From assembly GCF_030731595.1 (NCBI RefSeq), contig NZ_JANQTS010000066.1, positions 1 to 45,843 of the forward strand: 45,843 bases of DNA, in the 5' to 3' direction. This document shows, piece by piece, positions 24,401 through 32,514 of this stretch. Numbering within the stretch: position 1 is the first letter of the stretch; each line of letters starts with the position of its first letter. The translations under genes were made by a program, and so were the position numbers. Origin of the DNA: Yoonia sp. (lineage in GTDB: Bacteria > Pseudomonadota > Alphaproteobacteria > Rhodobacterales > Rhodobacteraceae). A model generated the notes under the pieces. The model worked only from the letters and a program-made list of their open reading frames with translations, searched no databases and was not told the origin of the DNA.

Positions 24401-26433
24401 TCCAGCTTGGGATGCTCGCGCTTGCCATAGCGGGCGCATTGGTCGCTGTCTTTGCCCAGTTCCATCGCAGCGCGGTAGCCCGCGTAGACCGCAGCGGCGA
24501 TGATCGAGGGGGCCTCGGCATCGCCGATCCGTGTGACAGATGTGATCCCGCGCAAATCCGGCAGAGCCATGAGATCGTCGTAAAGGTCGGTGACAGGGAT
24601 CCTGCGGGTGAGCGGCATCACGGCATCGCAAGGCAGGGTGGTTTCGCGTCCTGTAAAGACACAGGACAGCACGGCTGCGGCCTTCTGCGCTGTCTTGACC
24701 ACTTGGTTCGTCTGGATCGTGACACCCGCTTCCAGCAAAGCCGCGACCGTCTGATCCTGCTCTTGGGTGAAGCTGCCAAATTCACAGGCGCGTCCCTGCG
24801 GCGTAACAAATGTGACGGTATTGCCGCGTTTGACCAGTTCGAGCGCGAGAAGCGGGCCAAGGTAGTAATGGTCATCGTCATAGACGACGATATGTCCCTT
24901 TGGCACTTCACCGCCATTCAGAACCGTATCAGGGTTCAAAAGCATCGCCGGATCGGGGGTTTCAAAGCCTTGCGCGCTTTGGCGTCCAATGCCGTCGGTC
25001 GTCCAGATAGCACCAGTTGCGACCAGCACATGGTCTACGCCCAAGTCCAAGACATCGGCTGCCGTCATCCGGCTTTCGCGGAACACTTGCACATTTGAAA
25101 GTTTGTCGATCTGCCCAACACGCCAGTCGCGGACCCTTGCCCATTCTGACAGCCCCGTAAGGCGGGCCTCTTTCGTGACGCGCCCGCCCAAGCTGCGCTG
25201 TGCCTCGGCCAGCATGACGTTGTGGCCTTGGGCCCCAAGGGCGCGTGCAGCCTCGAGCCCTGCCGGGCCTGCGCCGACGACAAGGACTTTTTGGGGTTCA
25301 GGGGCAGGGGGCAGATATTCGGGGTGCCATCCAAGCCGCCATTCTTCGCCCATCGTCGGGTTCTGGGTGCAGCGGATCGGGACGTGCAGGCTGTCGCTGG
25401 CATAACAGATGTTGCAGCCGATACATTCGCGAATGTCCGCGCTGCGTCCGGTCTCGATCTTGGCGGGCAGGAAGGGGTCCGCGATCGAAGGGCGCGCCGC
25501 ACCGATCAGATCCTGCGAACCTGACCGAATGATCTGCGCCATCGCATCGGGCGAGGTAAAGCGGCCCACGGCCACGACGGGTTTGCTTGTCAGTTCTTTG
25601 GCGCGTGCGACATCGGGGACCAACGCGCCTTCTTTGACAAAGCGGGAGTGGCCCATTTCGACCGCGTAGTCATGCACCGTGAGGTCCCATAGATCGGGCA
25701 GCTCTGCCAAAAGGCCAAAGGCATCATAGCTCTCGGGGTCGGTCAGATCGACGGTAAAGCGGGTGGCAACAGCAGCGCGTCCGGCGACCGCCTGGCGGGT
25801 TTCTTCGATCAGTTCGCGGACCAGCCGCACCCGATTTTCCAGACTGCCGCCATATTCATCGGTCCGGGTGTTTGTCTGGGCATCCAGAAACTCTGACAGC
25901 AGATAGCCGTGGGTGGCATAGACATAGACAATGTCAAAACCGGCCTCGACCGCACGCAAAGCTGCATCCCTGTGCCAGCGGCGCAGGTCACGAATATCGG
26001 ATTTGTCGATCTTGCGCGTCTGGCCCTGCATGACCTCGCGGCTATCGGTCTGCGGTCTGTTGCGCAGCCCCATGGGGGGCAAGCGTGTGGACAGATTGGT
26101 GACCATCCCGCCCCCGAGCCAGAGTTCGACACCAGCCAGCGCGCCATGGGCATGAACCGCGTCGACCATCGCTGCATGCGCGCGGATATCGTCATTGTTC
26201 CAAAGGGTTGCGTTGGGAAATCCTTCGTTGTCAGAGGTCGGGTGAACCGAACAATATTCGGTATTCACGACACCCCAGCCGCCCTCGGCCTTCATCCCGC
26301 GCATGGCGGCCAGTGCATTGGGTCTGCGCCAGCCCATGCCGGTGCAATGGGGGACCTGATAGAACCGGTTCTTGGTTCTGACTGGCCCGATTTGCAGCGG
26401 CTCGAACAGGATATCATGTCTGGGATCGCGCAT
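24397..26433 (-). CDS. Trimethylamine-dehydrogenase-like FMN/4Fe-4S/FAD-fold oxidoreductase
   Basis: 678 residues from ATG 26433, chosen because GAAGG lies 5 bases upstream; in-frame ATGs at 26457 and 26445 lack one. The N-terminus RDPRHDILFEP is close to trimethylamine dehydrogenase. Cys30 (NRFYQVPHC) matches the Cys that carries 6-S-cysteinyl FMN. The catalytic Tyr/His pair is at 172/175 (YVYATH) and the 4Fe-4S ligands are at 337, 340, 343 and 355 (CIGCNIC, then IRC). A nucleotide-binding domain starts with VLVVGAGPAG. Of the TMA aromatic bowl, Tyr60 is kept but the two tryptophans seem absent, so a different N-methylated amine is likely. It would oxidatively demethylate a tertiary amine. 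Operator 2 lies 33 bases upstream. Confidence 0.9.
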   Translation of the reverse strand: MRDPRHDILFEPLQIGPVRTKNRFYQVPHCTGMGWRRPNALAAMRGMKAEGGWGVVNTEYCSVHPTSDNEGFPNATLWNNDDIRAHAAMVDAVHAHGALAGVELWLGGGMVTNLSTRLPPMGLRNRPQTDSREVMQGQTRKIDKSDIRDLRRWHRDAALRAVEAGFDIVYVYATHGYLLSEFLDAQTNTRTDEYGGSLENRVRLVRELIEETRQAVAGRAAVATRFTVDLTDPESYDAFGLLAELPDLWDLTVHDYAVEMGHSRFVKEGALVPDVARAKELTSKPVVAVGRFTSPDAMAQIIRSGSQDLIGAARPSIADPFLPAKIETGRSADIRECIGCNICYASDSLHVPIRCTQNPTMGEEWRLGWHPEYLPPAPEPQKVLVVGAGPAGLEAARALGAQGHNVMLAEAQRSLGGRVTKEARLTGLSEWARVRDWRVGQIDKLSNVQVFRESRMTAADVLDLGVDHVLVATGAIWTTDGIGRQSAQGFETPDPAMLLNPDTVLNGGEVPKGHIVVYDDDHYYLGPLLALELVKRGNTVTFVTPQGRACEFGSFTQEQDQTVAALLEAGVTIQTNQVVKTAQKAAAVLSCVFTGRETTLPCDAVMPLTRRIPVTDLYDDLMALPDLRGITSVTRIGDAEAPSIIAAAVYAGYRAAMELGKDSDQCARYGKREHPKLD

Positions 26434-26465
26434 CAGGGCCTTCATTTGAACGGTCATCAAACTTA

Positions 26466-26479
26466 TTTGAGCGCTTAAT
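26466..26479. promoter_or_regulatory. Palindromic operator 2 of the catabolic regulon
   Basis: TTTGAGCGCTTAAT keeps the full left arm TTTGAGC and a partly degenerate right arm (5 of 7 match GCTCAAA). It sits between the divergent TMADH-like gene (33 bases) and the binding-protein gene (102 bases). It resembles operators 1 and 3. Confidence 0.6.
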
Positions 26480-26580
26480 TAAAACTTGTGTCAACATCAG
26501 ATGCCGCTAGACTTTTTTGCAGGTCGTGTTCTTTTCATTTTGGTGGACGAGACCGCAAAACAAAGAACAGGGAGAATGGG

Positions 26581-27645
26581 ATGTATAATTTCAGAAAGAC
26601 GGCGACGCTCGCCGCCGCGATTGCGGTCCTGACTTCGGGGGCCGTATTCGCAGATGATGCAGAACTGACGGTTTTTGACTGGGCCGGTTACGAAGACCCG
26701 GAATTTTTCCAAGCCTATATCGCGCAACATGGTGAAGGCCCCACATTCGCCTTCTTCGGGGATGAAGAAGAGGCGTTTCAAAAGCTGCGCTCCGGCTTTC
26801 GTGCTGACGCGGCCCACCCGTGTTCGCAGTCGGTCCCGAAATGGATAGAAGCGGGGCTGCTGGCCCCCCTCGATACAAGCCGGATCACGCGATGGGACGA
26901 ATTGGAACCATCTTTCCGCGATATCGAAGCCTATCAGCGGGACGGCAATTACTACTTTGTTCCTATTGATTGGGGCAATACAGCCATCGTCTATAACACC
27001 GATGAATTAACCGAAGCGGATCTGGCGTCGCTTCAGGTCTTTACCGACCCTCAATATGAGGGGCGCATTTCTGTCGGTGACAATGTCGACGATGCCTATG
27101 CGCTGGCCTTCCTTGCGACCGGTGTGAAGGACTGGACAACCGCGACCGACGCCCAGTTCGAGGCAGCGTCAGCCTTCCTGCGCCAAGTGCATCCGAACGT
27201 CCGCACCTATTGGGCAGACGGGGCGTCGCTGGCGCAGTTGATGCAAAGCGGCGAGGTCCTCTTCGCTTGGGCATGGAACGAGACCTTCTCGACCATGAGC
27301 TATGAAGGGCATCCAATCGGCATGACCCGCAATATGGCAGAGGGCTCGTCAAGCTGGGTGTGCGGTTATACAAAACTGGCGGATGGTGAAGGCTCCGAAG
27401 ACAAGTTCTATGACTTCATCAACGCTTGGCTCGAACCACAAACCGCTGAATATCTGGTCGGCTACTGGGGCTATGGCCACGGCAATGCGGCTGCGATGGC
27501 GGCGATGAGCACCGAAGATCTGGCCGCTGTCGGTCTGGACAGCACCGAGGCGCATCAGGCCAACACTTTGTGGCAGGCGCCTGTGCCGGCAGAGCTGCGT
27601 GAAAAGATGATTGCAGAGTTCGAGTTGATCAAAGCCGGGTTCTGA
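26581..27645 (+). CDS. PotD/PotF-like ABC transporter substrate-binding protein
   Basis: 354 residues with signal peptide (MYNFRKTATLAAAIAVLTSG, cleaved near VFA-DD). The mature start ELTVFDWAGYEDPEFFQAYI and YYFVPIDWGNTAIVYNTD are typical of polyamine/opine-type periplasmic binding proteins. The start ATG follows CAGGGAG; an upstream in-frame start at 26488 is not needed. Its permeases and ATPase are encoded 2-5 kb away on the other strand (PotB, PotC and PotA-like), with no other transporter in the cluster, so they most likely form one importer split between two promoters. Confidence 0.92.
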   Translation: MYNFRKTATLAAAIAVLTSGAVFADDAELTVFDWAGYEDPEFFQAYIAQHGEGPTFAFFGDEEEAFQKLRSGFRADAAHPCSQSVPKWIEAGLLAPLDTSRITRWDELEPSFRDIEAYQRDGNYYFVPIDWGNTAIVYNTDELTEADLASLQVFTDPQYEGRISVGDNVDDAYALAFLATGVKDWTTATDAQFEAASAFLRQVHPNVRTYWADGASLAQLMQSGEVLFAWAWNETFSTMSYEGHPIGMTRNMAEGSSSWVCGYTKLADGEGSEDKFYDFINAWLEPQTAEYLVGYWGYGHGNAAAMAAMSTEDLAAVGLDSTEAHQANTLWQAPVPAELREKMIAEFELIKAGF

Positions 27646-27667
27646 TCCTGATCGGATGAGCAAAGAC

Positions 27668-27700
27668 AAAACGCTCCGCTGTGGCCAGCGGGGCGTTTCT
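27668..27700. terminator. Bidirectional terminator between convergent genes
   Basis: A 12-bp stem (AACGCTCCGCTG with CAGCGGGGCGTT, one G-T pair, loop TGGC) is followed by TTTCT on the forward strand and TTTGTC on the reverse strand. It separates the binding-protein gene from the reverse-strand operon end. Confidence 0.9.
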
Positions 27701-27704
27701 ATTC

Positions 27705-28487
27705 TCAGGCTGGCCGTTGCCCCCGAATATGATGCGGGCAATGCTCCCCTGATTTGAGCACAGTCACCATTGCCTCCCAGGTTGCGACATTGTGGTCGAT
27801 GAAGTCCTTGCCAAATGTTTCACTCAGAACACCACGTTCCGCGCCTGTGAGCCACGCCAATTCCGCCGTCGCTATCTGCGCATACCACTGGTTGCGATTG
27901 CGCAGCGTGACATTCACAAAGCCCGCCTCGGTCAGTGCATCGTGATAGCGGGCGGGTGAGGCCATCGCGAAATCCAGTGCTTCCTGTTTGATGTAAACTG
28001 CCATTTCGGGGCTGGGCGCATCGTCATGGCTGATCAGCCAGTCTGACGCCGCAAACCACCCGCCGGGTTTCAGAACCCGCATGACCTCTTTGGCCAGAAA
28101 ATCCTTGTCGGGGATATGGATGATGGAATCCTTCGAAAAGACGATGTCAAAGTCCTGATCTTCGAAAGCAAAAGGTCCGGGTGTGACTTGTACGATGGTC
28201 ACGCGGTCTTGCGCGCCAGCGGCGGCGATGCGCGCGCGGGCGGCTTGGCAAACGGGTTCTTCCACATCAATGCCGACCACATGCGCCGCCCCGTGATCCA
28301 CAGCCAAAGACAGCGTGATCGCCCCCGACCCGCAGCCGATGTCGAGGACGCGCTTGCCCTTCAGATCAAGCCCTTCGAGAACGCGGGATACCTCTTCCGG
28401 GCCGCCCGGTGACAAATAGCCTTCGCCCCAGATCGTTTCCAGAAAACCGATATGTTGCGCGTCGTAAAGATCGTCTGTGTCCGCCAT
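27705..28487 (-). CDS. Class I SAM-dependent methyltransferase, PEAMT-like
   Basis: A 260-residue methyltransferase. Motif I is VLDIGCGSGAITLSLA, the acidic residue ending strand 2 is VVGIDVEEP, and the post-I region FSKDSIIHIPDKDFLAKEVM resembles the RDTILHI-type segment of phosphoethanolamine/phosphobase N-methyltransferases. It would methylate a small amine, acid or sugar with S-adenosylmethionine; the substrate is unknown. It is last in the reverse-strand operon, with GAGG before its ATG and 9 bases after the Rieske stop. A methyltransferase inside a demethylation operon is unexpected. It could make the betaine, detoxify an intermediate or act on an unrelated acceptor. Confidence 0.88.
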   Translation of the reverse strand: MADTDDLYDAQHIGFLETIWGEGYLSPGGPEEVSRVLEGLDLKGKRVLDIGCGSGAITLSLAVDHGAAHVVGIDVEEPVCQAARARIAAAGAQDRVTIVQVTPGPFAFEDQDFDIVFSKDSIIHIPDKDFLAKEVMRVLKPGGWFAASDWLISHDDAPSPEMAVYIKQEALDFAMASPARYHDALTEAGFVNVTLRNRNQWYAQIATAELAWLTGAERGVLSETFGKDFIDHNVATWEAMVTVLKSGEHCPHHIRGQRPA

Positions 28488-28496
28488 CTGCTGCCT

Positions 28497-29711
28497 CTAA
28501 CTGGTCGCGAGTGTTGCCAAATATGCTTCGATAAAGCGCTGTGTATAGGCCTCCATGCCCACAAAGGGGCCGGGTTCATAGAACCGCGAGTTCACGCCTT
28601 CCTGATTTTTCTCAATGATCCTTTTGTCCGCAACCGTCGTGACATCCCAAAGCCATTTGAGCCGGTCTAGGTCATAGTCCGTACCCTCTTGCGCGTCTTC
28701 ATGCACAAGCCAAATGATTTCCTGAACAGAGGTGTCTTTGTCGATCGGAACAAAGCGGTAGATCAGCGCATGATCGCAATAGACCAGCATCGGGTTCAGG
28801 ATGCCAACATAGACGTCGGACGCGCCGCTGTCATAGGCGGTCAGATCGCCCAAGAGCGGGGCCAGTGGCGTGCCATCCTCGCTCCCGGTCAGGAACCCGT
28901 CAAACAGCGAATAGCGGTTATAGGCATAGTCCGGTGATCCGCTGGGCCGCTTTGCGCCGATGCAGTCAAAATAGGCAGTGGATGCCCCAGCAGCCTTCGA
29001 ACGGGCCTGCATTTGCGCATTCAGCGGGGCGACCCGCGCGGCATCCATATGCGTGGCATGCGAGCGGGCGAATTCCGGGTGTGCCGCCGTGCAATGGTAG
29101 CATTCGTTGTAATTCTCGACCAAAAGCTTCCAGTTGGCGCGCACGGGGTAGCTTTCGCGATAGGCGATCTTGGTGCGTGCCAGTCCGAAGGGGGCAAGGA
29201 TCGGGTCAAGATCGGCGCGGAGCCTCTCAAAGCTGGTAGGGCTCGGCGAGAGCGAGACATAGATCAGACCTTGAAAAACCTCGACCGCGACGGGTTTCAG
29301 CCCAAGCTTGCTGCGGTCATGGTCCGCGTCCAGCATCCGCGCATTGAACAGGCTGCCATCAAGGTTGAAGGCCCAGGCATGATAGGGGCAGGTGAAACGC
29401 TTGGTATTGCCACGCGGTTCAATGCAAACGCGCGAACCGCGATGACGGCAGACGTTCGCCAGCGCGTGAATGGCATTGTTCTTGCCGCGCACGATGATGA
29501 TGCTTTCATTCATCATCTCGAACAGGAGGTAATCGCCTTCCTGAGGGATTTCGCTGATGTGGCCTGCCAGTTGCCATTCTTGGAAAAAGAACGCCTGCAG
29601 GTCGCGCGCAAAGACGGTGTCGGACAGGTAGAACGGCTGCGCGAGCGCATAGCCCTTGCGATGCGCGGCGACGAGTGCAGCGATCTCGCAGCTGTGTTCA
29701 GTGCTCTCCAT
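28497..29711 (-). CDS. Rieske oxygenase alpha subunit (1)
   Basis: A 404-residue aromatic-ring-hydroxylating/N-demethylating Rieske oxygenase. The 2Fe-2S cluster ligands are C88-H90 (CRHRGSR) and C108-H111 (CPYHAW). The mononuclear iron site shows in ENYNECYHCTAAHPEF with H206 and H211. Relatives in the single-alpha-subunit group include glycine-betaine monooxygenase GbcA and stachydrine demethylase. The start is ATG 29711 after GGGGAAG; GTG 29714 is an alternative. It lies behind the PotA-like gene in the operon. Catalysis needs a separate reductase, which is not encoded in the window. Confidence 0.92.
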   Translation of the reverse strand: MESTEHSCEIAALVAAHRKGYALAQPFYLSDTVFARDLQAFFFQEWQLAGHISEIPQEGDYLLFEMMNESIIIVRGKNNAIHALANVCRHRGSRVCIEPRGNTKRFTCPYHAWAFNLDGSLFNARMLDADHDRSKLGLKPVAVEVFQGLIYVSLSPSPTSFERLRADLDPILAPFGLARTKIAYRESYPVRANWKLLVENYNECYHCTAAHPEFARSHATHMDAARVAPLNAQMQARSKAAGASTAYFDCIGAKRPSGSPDYAYNRYSLFDGFLTGSEDGTPLAPLLGDLTAYDSGASDVYVGILNPMLVYCDHALIYRFVPIDKDTSVQEIIWLVHEDAQEGTDYDLDRLKWLWDVTTVADKRIIEKNQEGVNSRFYEPGPFVGMEAYTQRFIEAYLATLATS

Positions 29712-29722
29712 CACTTCCCCAT

Positions 29723-30820
29723 TTATTCAAACAAAACAACGGATTCTGTGCCCCAACCCACACGGACGGGGCTGCCGGGGGCGGCGATGCTGCGTCCAGC
29801 CGTATTGCGCATCGAGATTGTGACAGGGCTTGCCAGTTGCGGCAGCTGGACGCTGTAATAGGTCATATCGCCGTAGTAATCGCTGCTGACGACCTCGCCT
29901 GTGATCTCTTTCTCGGCCCTGTCGTCGTGGTCGAACAGCAAGGTCAGCATTTCAGGCCGGATGCCCACCTTGGTGATCTGTGAGGGGTGCACATTCGGCG
30001 GTATGGCCGACGCGGGCAGGGTGACCTTGCCCAAGGCAGCAATATCCAGCGTCAGCCCCGCCGCATCGTGGCTGGTGGCTGCTGCGTCCAGAAAGTTCAT
30101 CACACCGATAAACGAGGCCACACGTTTGGTCGCGGGACGGCGGTAAAGCTCTTCGGGGGTGGCAAGCTGTGCGATCTGGCCTTCAAACATGACTGCAATC
30201 CGGTCTGACATGATCAGGGCTTCTTCCTGATCATGGGTCACCAGAATAAAGGTAATCCCAAGCGTCTTTTGCAGGTCACGCAACTCCATCTGCATCTGGT
30301 CGCGCAGTTTCTTGTCCAAGGCCGACAGTGGTTCATCCAGCAAGATCACCTTTGGCCGCATGACCAGCGCCCGCGCAAGGGCCACCCGCTGGCGTTGCCC
30401 GCCAGAAAGCTCATGGGCCGCGCGGTTCCCATAGCCTACAAGGTCAACCATGCTGAGCGCCTTGTCGACTTCGCGCTTGATCTCGGCTTTGGGTAACTTC
30501 TTGGTTTTCAGGCCATAGCCAACGTTATCGGCGACGCTCAGATGCGGAAAAATCGCGTAGCTTTGAAACACCATATTGGTCGGGCGTCTGTTGGCGCTGA
30601 TGCCGTCCATGGACTTTCCGTCGATAATGATATCGCCCCCCGTCGGCGGTTCGAATCCGGCAATCATGCGCAGCAGCGTTGTTTTTCCGCACCCCGACGG
30701 CCCGAGCAGGGAAAAGAATTCGCCTTCCTCGATCGTGGCGTTGATCCCTTTGAGCGCCTCGAAGGTGCCAAAACTTTTGCGGACATCGCGCAGTTCGATA
30801 ATGGGCTTGAACACTGACAT
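29723..30820 (-). CDS. PotA-like ABC transporter ATP-binding protein
   Basis: 365 residues. Walker A is GPSGCGKTT, the signature LSGGQRQRVALARAL, Walker B KVILLDEPLSALD and the switch VTHDQEEAL. A C-terminal TOBE domain (VTKVGIRPEML-like segment, then EVVSSDYYGDMTYYSV) is present as in spermidine/putrescine and related importers. It ends 11 bases before the Rieske gene and follows the permease stop closely. It energises the PotB/C-like permease pair and likely the PotD-like binding protein encoded at 26581. Confidence 0.94.
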   Translation of the reverse strand: MSVFKPIIELRDVRKSFGTFEALKGINATIEEGEFFSLLGPSGCGKTTLLRMIAGFEPPTGGDIIIDGKSMDGISANRRPTNMVFQSYAIFPHLSVADNVGYGLKTKKLPKAEIKREVDKALSMVDLVGYGNRAAHELSGGQRQRVALARALVMRPKVILLDEPLSALDKKLRDQMQMELRDLQKTLGITFILVTHDQEEALIMSDRIAVMFEGQIAQLATPEELYRRPATKRVASFIGVMNFLDAAATSHDAAGLTLDIAALGKVTLPASAIPPNVHPSQITKVGIRPEMLTLLFDHDDRAEKEITGEVVSSDYYGDMTYYSVQLPQLASPVTISMRNTAGRSIAAPGSPVRVGWGTESVVLFE

Positions 30821-30822
30821 CG

Positions 30823-31647
30823 TTAAGCGAACCCTTCCGTTGCAGATGCGCCTTGCCCCTGACGCCGGGCCGCTCTGCGGCGGAACATTTCAGCCAGCAC
30901 CAAAAGCGCGATGGATAGCACAAACAAGATCGTCCCCAGTGCCATGATCGAGGGCAGTTTGGTGGGAAAGCGCAGCTGGCTCCAGATATAGACGGGCAGC
31001 GTGACGTCGGTGCCTGTCAGGAAAAAGGCGATGATGAACTCATCCAGCGAGATCGTGAAACAGATCAGCAAGCTGGAGATGATCCCGGGCATGACAAGGG
31101 GCAACGTGATCCGCCGGAATGTGCCCGCCCGGCTTTCGCCCAGATCGAACGAGGCTTCTTCGAGGCTTTGGTCCAGCCCCGCAAAGGCGGAACTGAGGAT
31201 CGCGATCGAGAACGGCGTGCAGATCAGGATATGGCCCGCGATGACAGTCCAAAGCGACAGCGACAGGCCCAACTGCATCATCATCACGATCAGCGCCACA
31301 GCCAAGATGATCTCGGGCAGGACCAGCGGCAGCATGATAAAACCGAGGATGCCTTTCTGGGCAGGGAAGCGGTAACGCGCCGAAGCGCGCGCGACGCAGG
31401 CCCCCAGCAAGGTGCTCACGACCGCCGTAATCGAGGCCACCACAGCAGAATTGCGCACAGCACTGTGTAGCGCATCGGTGGTCCAAAGAACCTCGAACCA
31501 TTCTGTGGTGAAGCCGCTGAGCGGGAAGGCGATGATCGTGGCATCGTTGAAAGCAAACAGCGGCAGCAGAATGACGGGCGCGTAGAGAAACAGCAGGTAA
31601 ACAACGGCATAAAAGCCAAGCCATGTCGGTGACAGCCCGCGCCTCAT
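30823..31647 (-). CDS. PotC-like ABC transporter permease
   Basis: A 274-residue inner-membrane permease with six predicted helices. The EAA coupling motif is LEEASFDLGESRAGTFRRITLPLV. The start is ATG 31647 after GAAGGG; a much longer open frame upstream is a shadow of the neighbouring permease. It overlaps the PotB-like stop by 4 bases. It pairs with the PotB-like protein to form the channel. Confidence 0.93.
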   Translation of the reverse strand: MRRGLSPTWLGFYAVVYLLFLYAPVILLPLFAFNDATIIAFPLSGFTTEWFEVLWTTDALHSAVRNSAVVASITAVVSTLLGACVARASARYRFPAQKGILGFIMLPLVLPEIILAVALIVMMMQLGLSLSLWTVIAGHILICTPFSIAILSSAFAGLDQSLEEASFDLGESRAGTFRRITLPLVMPGIISSLLICFTISLDEFIIAFFLTGTDVTLPVYIWSQLRFPTKLPSIMALGTILFVLSIALLVLAEMFRRRAARRQGQGASATEGFA

Positions 31648-32513
31648 CTTGCGACCCTTCCGCCGATCTTGCGACCGACCAGATAGATCGCGATGCTGAT
31701 CAGTGCGACGACGACCATTGAGGTGACCGCCAAAGCCGCTCCAAGGGGCGCGTTGTTGGCCTTGCCAAACTGGATCTGGATCATATTCGCGATCATCAAC
31801 CCGTCGGTGCCGCCCACAAGCCGCGGCGTGATGAAGTCCCCGACCGTGGGGATCAGCACGATCAGTGTGGCCGCCACGACACCCGGGATCGCCAGTGGGA
31901 AGGTGATGCGCCAGAACCTGCGGAACGGCCCATCGCCAAGGTCTTCGGCGGCTTCGAGCAGGGAGCGGTCGATCTTTTCGAGCGCCACAAAGATCGGCAG
32001 GATCGCAAAGGGCGCCCATGCGTGCGCAAGTGTCAACACGACCGCGTTGGCGTTATAGAGAATGAATGTCAGCGGTTCCCTGATCAGGCCGATTTCCAGC
32101 AGGGCGGTGTTCAGTACCCCGTTGTAACCAAGGATCACTTTCCACAAGAAGACCCGCAGCAGATAGCTGGTCCAGAATGGCACGGTGATCAGGAACAGCC
32201 AGAGGGCTTTGTTTCTTTTGACGTGAAAGGACAGGTAATAGGCGATCGGAAAGGCCAGCACGACCGTCACGACCGTCACGATCACCGAAATCCGCAAGGA
32301 CCGCCAGAGCAGGGTTTGATAGATCGGCTGGCTGAAAACCTCTTGGTAGTTCGCAAGCGTGAGCGTGCGGTCGATGTCCAGATAGTTTTGCGTCCAGAAG
32401 CTGAAGGTGATGACCATCGCCAATGGGGCCGCAAGCATGATCAGGGCAAAGCCAAAGGGCAGGCCGATCAGGGTCAGACCCTGACGGCTTTCCCGGCTAA
32501 GCCCGCGCGTCAC
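31644..32513 (-). CDS. PotB-like ABC transporter permease
   Basis: A 289-residue permease starting at GTG 32513, just after the Rieske stop codon and preceded by GGCGGAG. Its six hydrophobic segments and the coupling motif LLEAAEDLGDGPFRRFWRIT mark the PotB type. The permease genes sit directly behind a Rieske oxygenase gene, which ties import and first oxidation together. Confidence 0.93.
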   Translation of the reverse strand: MTRGLSRESRQGLTLIGLPFGFALIMLAAPLAMVITFSFWTQNYLDIDRTLTLANYQEVFSQPIYQTLLWRSLRISVIVTVVTVVLAFPIAYYLSFHVKRNKALWLFLITVPFWTSYLLRVFLWKVILGYNGVLNTALLEIGLIREPLTFILYNANAVVLTLAHAWAPFAILPIFVALEKIDRSLLEAAEDLGDGPFRRFWRITFPLAIPGVVAATLIVLIPTVGDFITPRLVGGTDGLMIANMIQIQFGKANNAPLGAALAVTSMVVVALISIAIYLVGRKIGGRVAR

Positions 32514-32514
32514 G

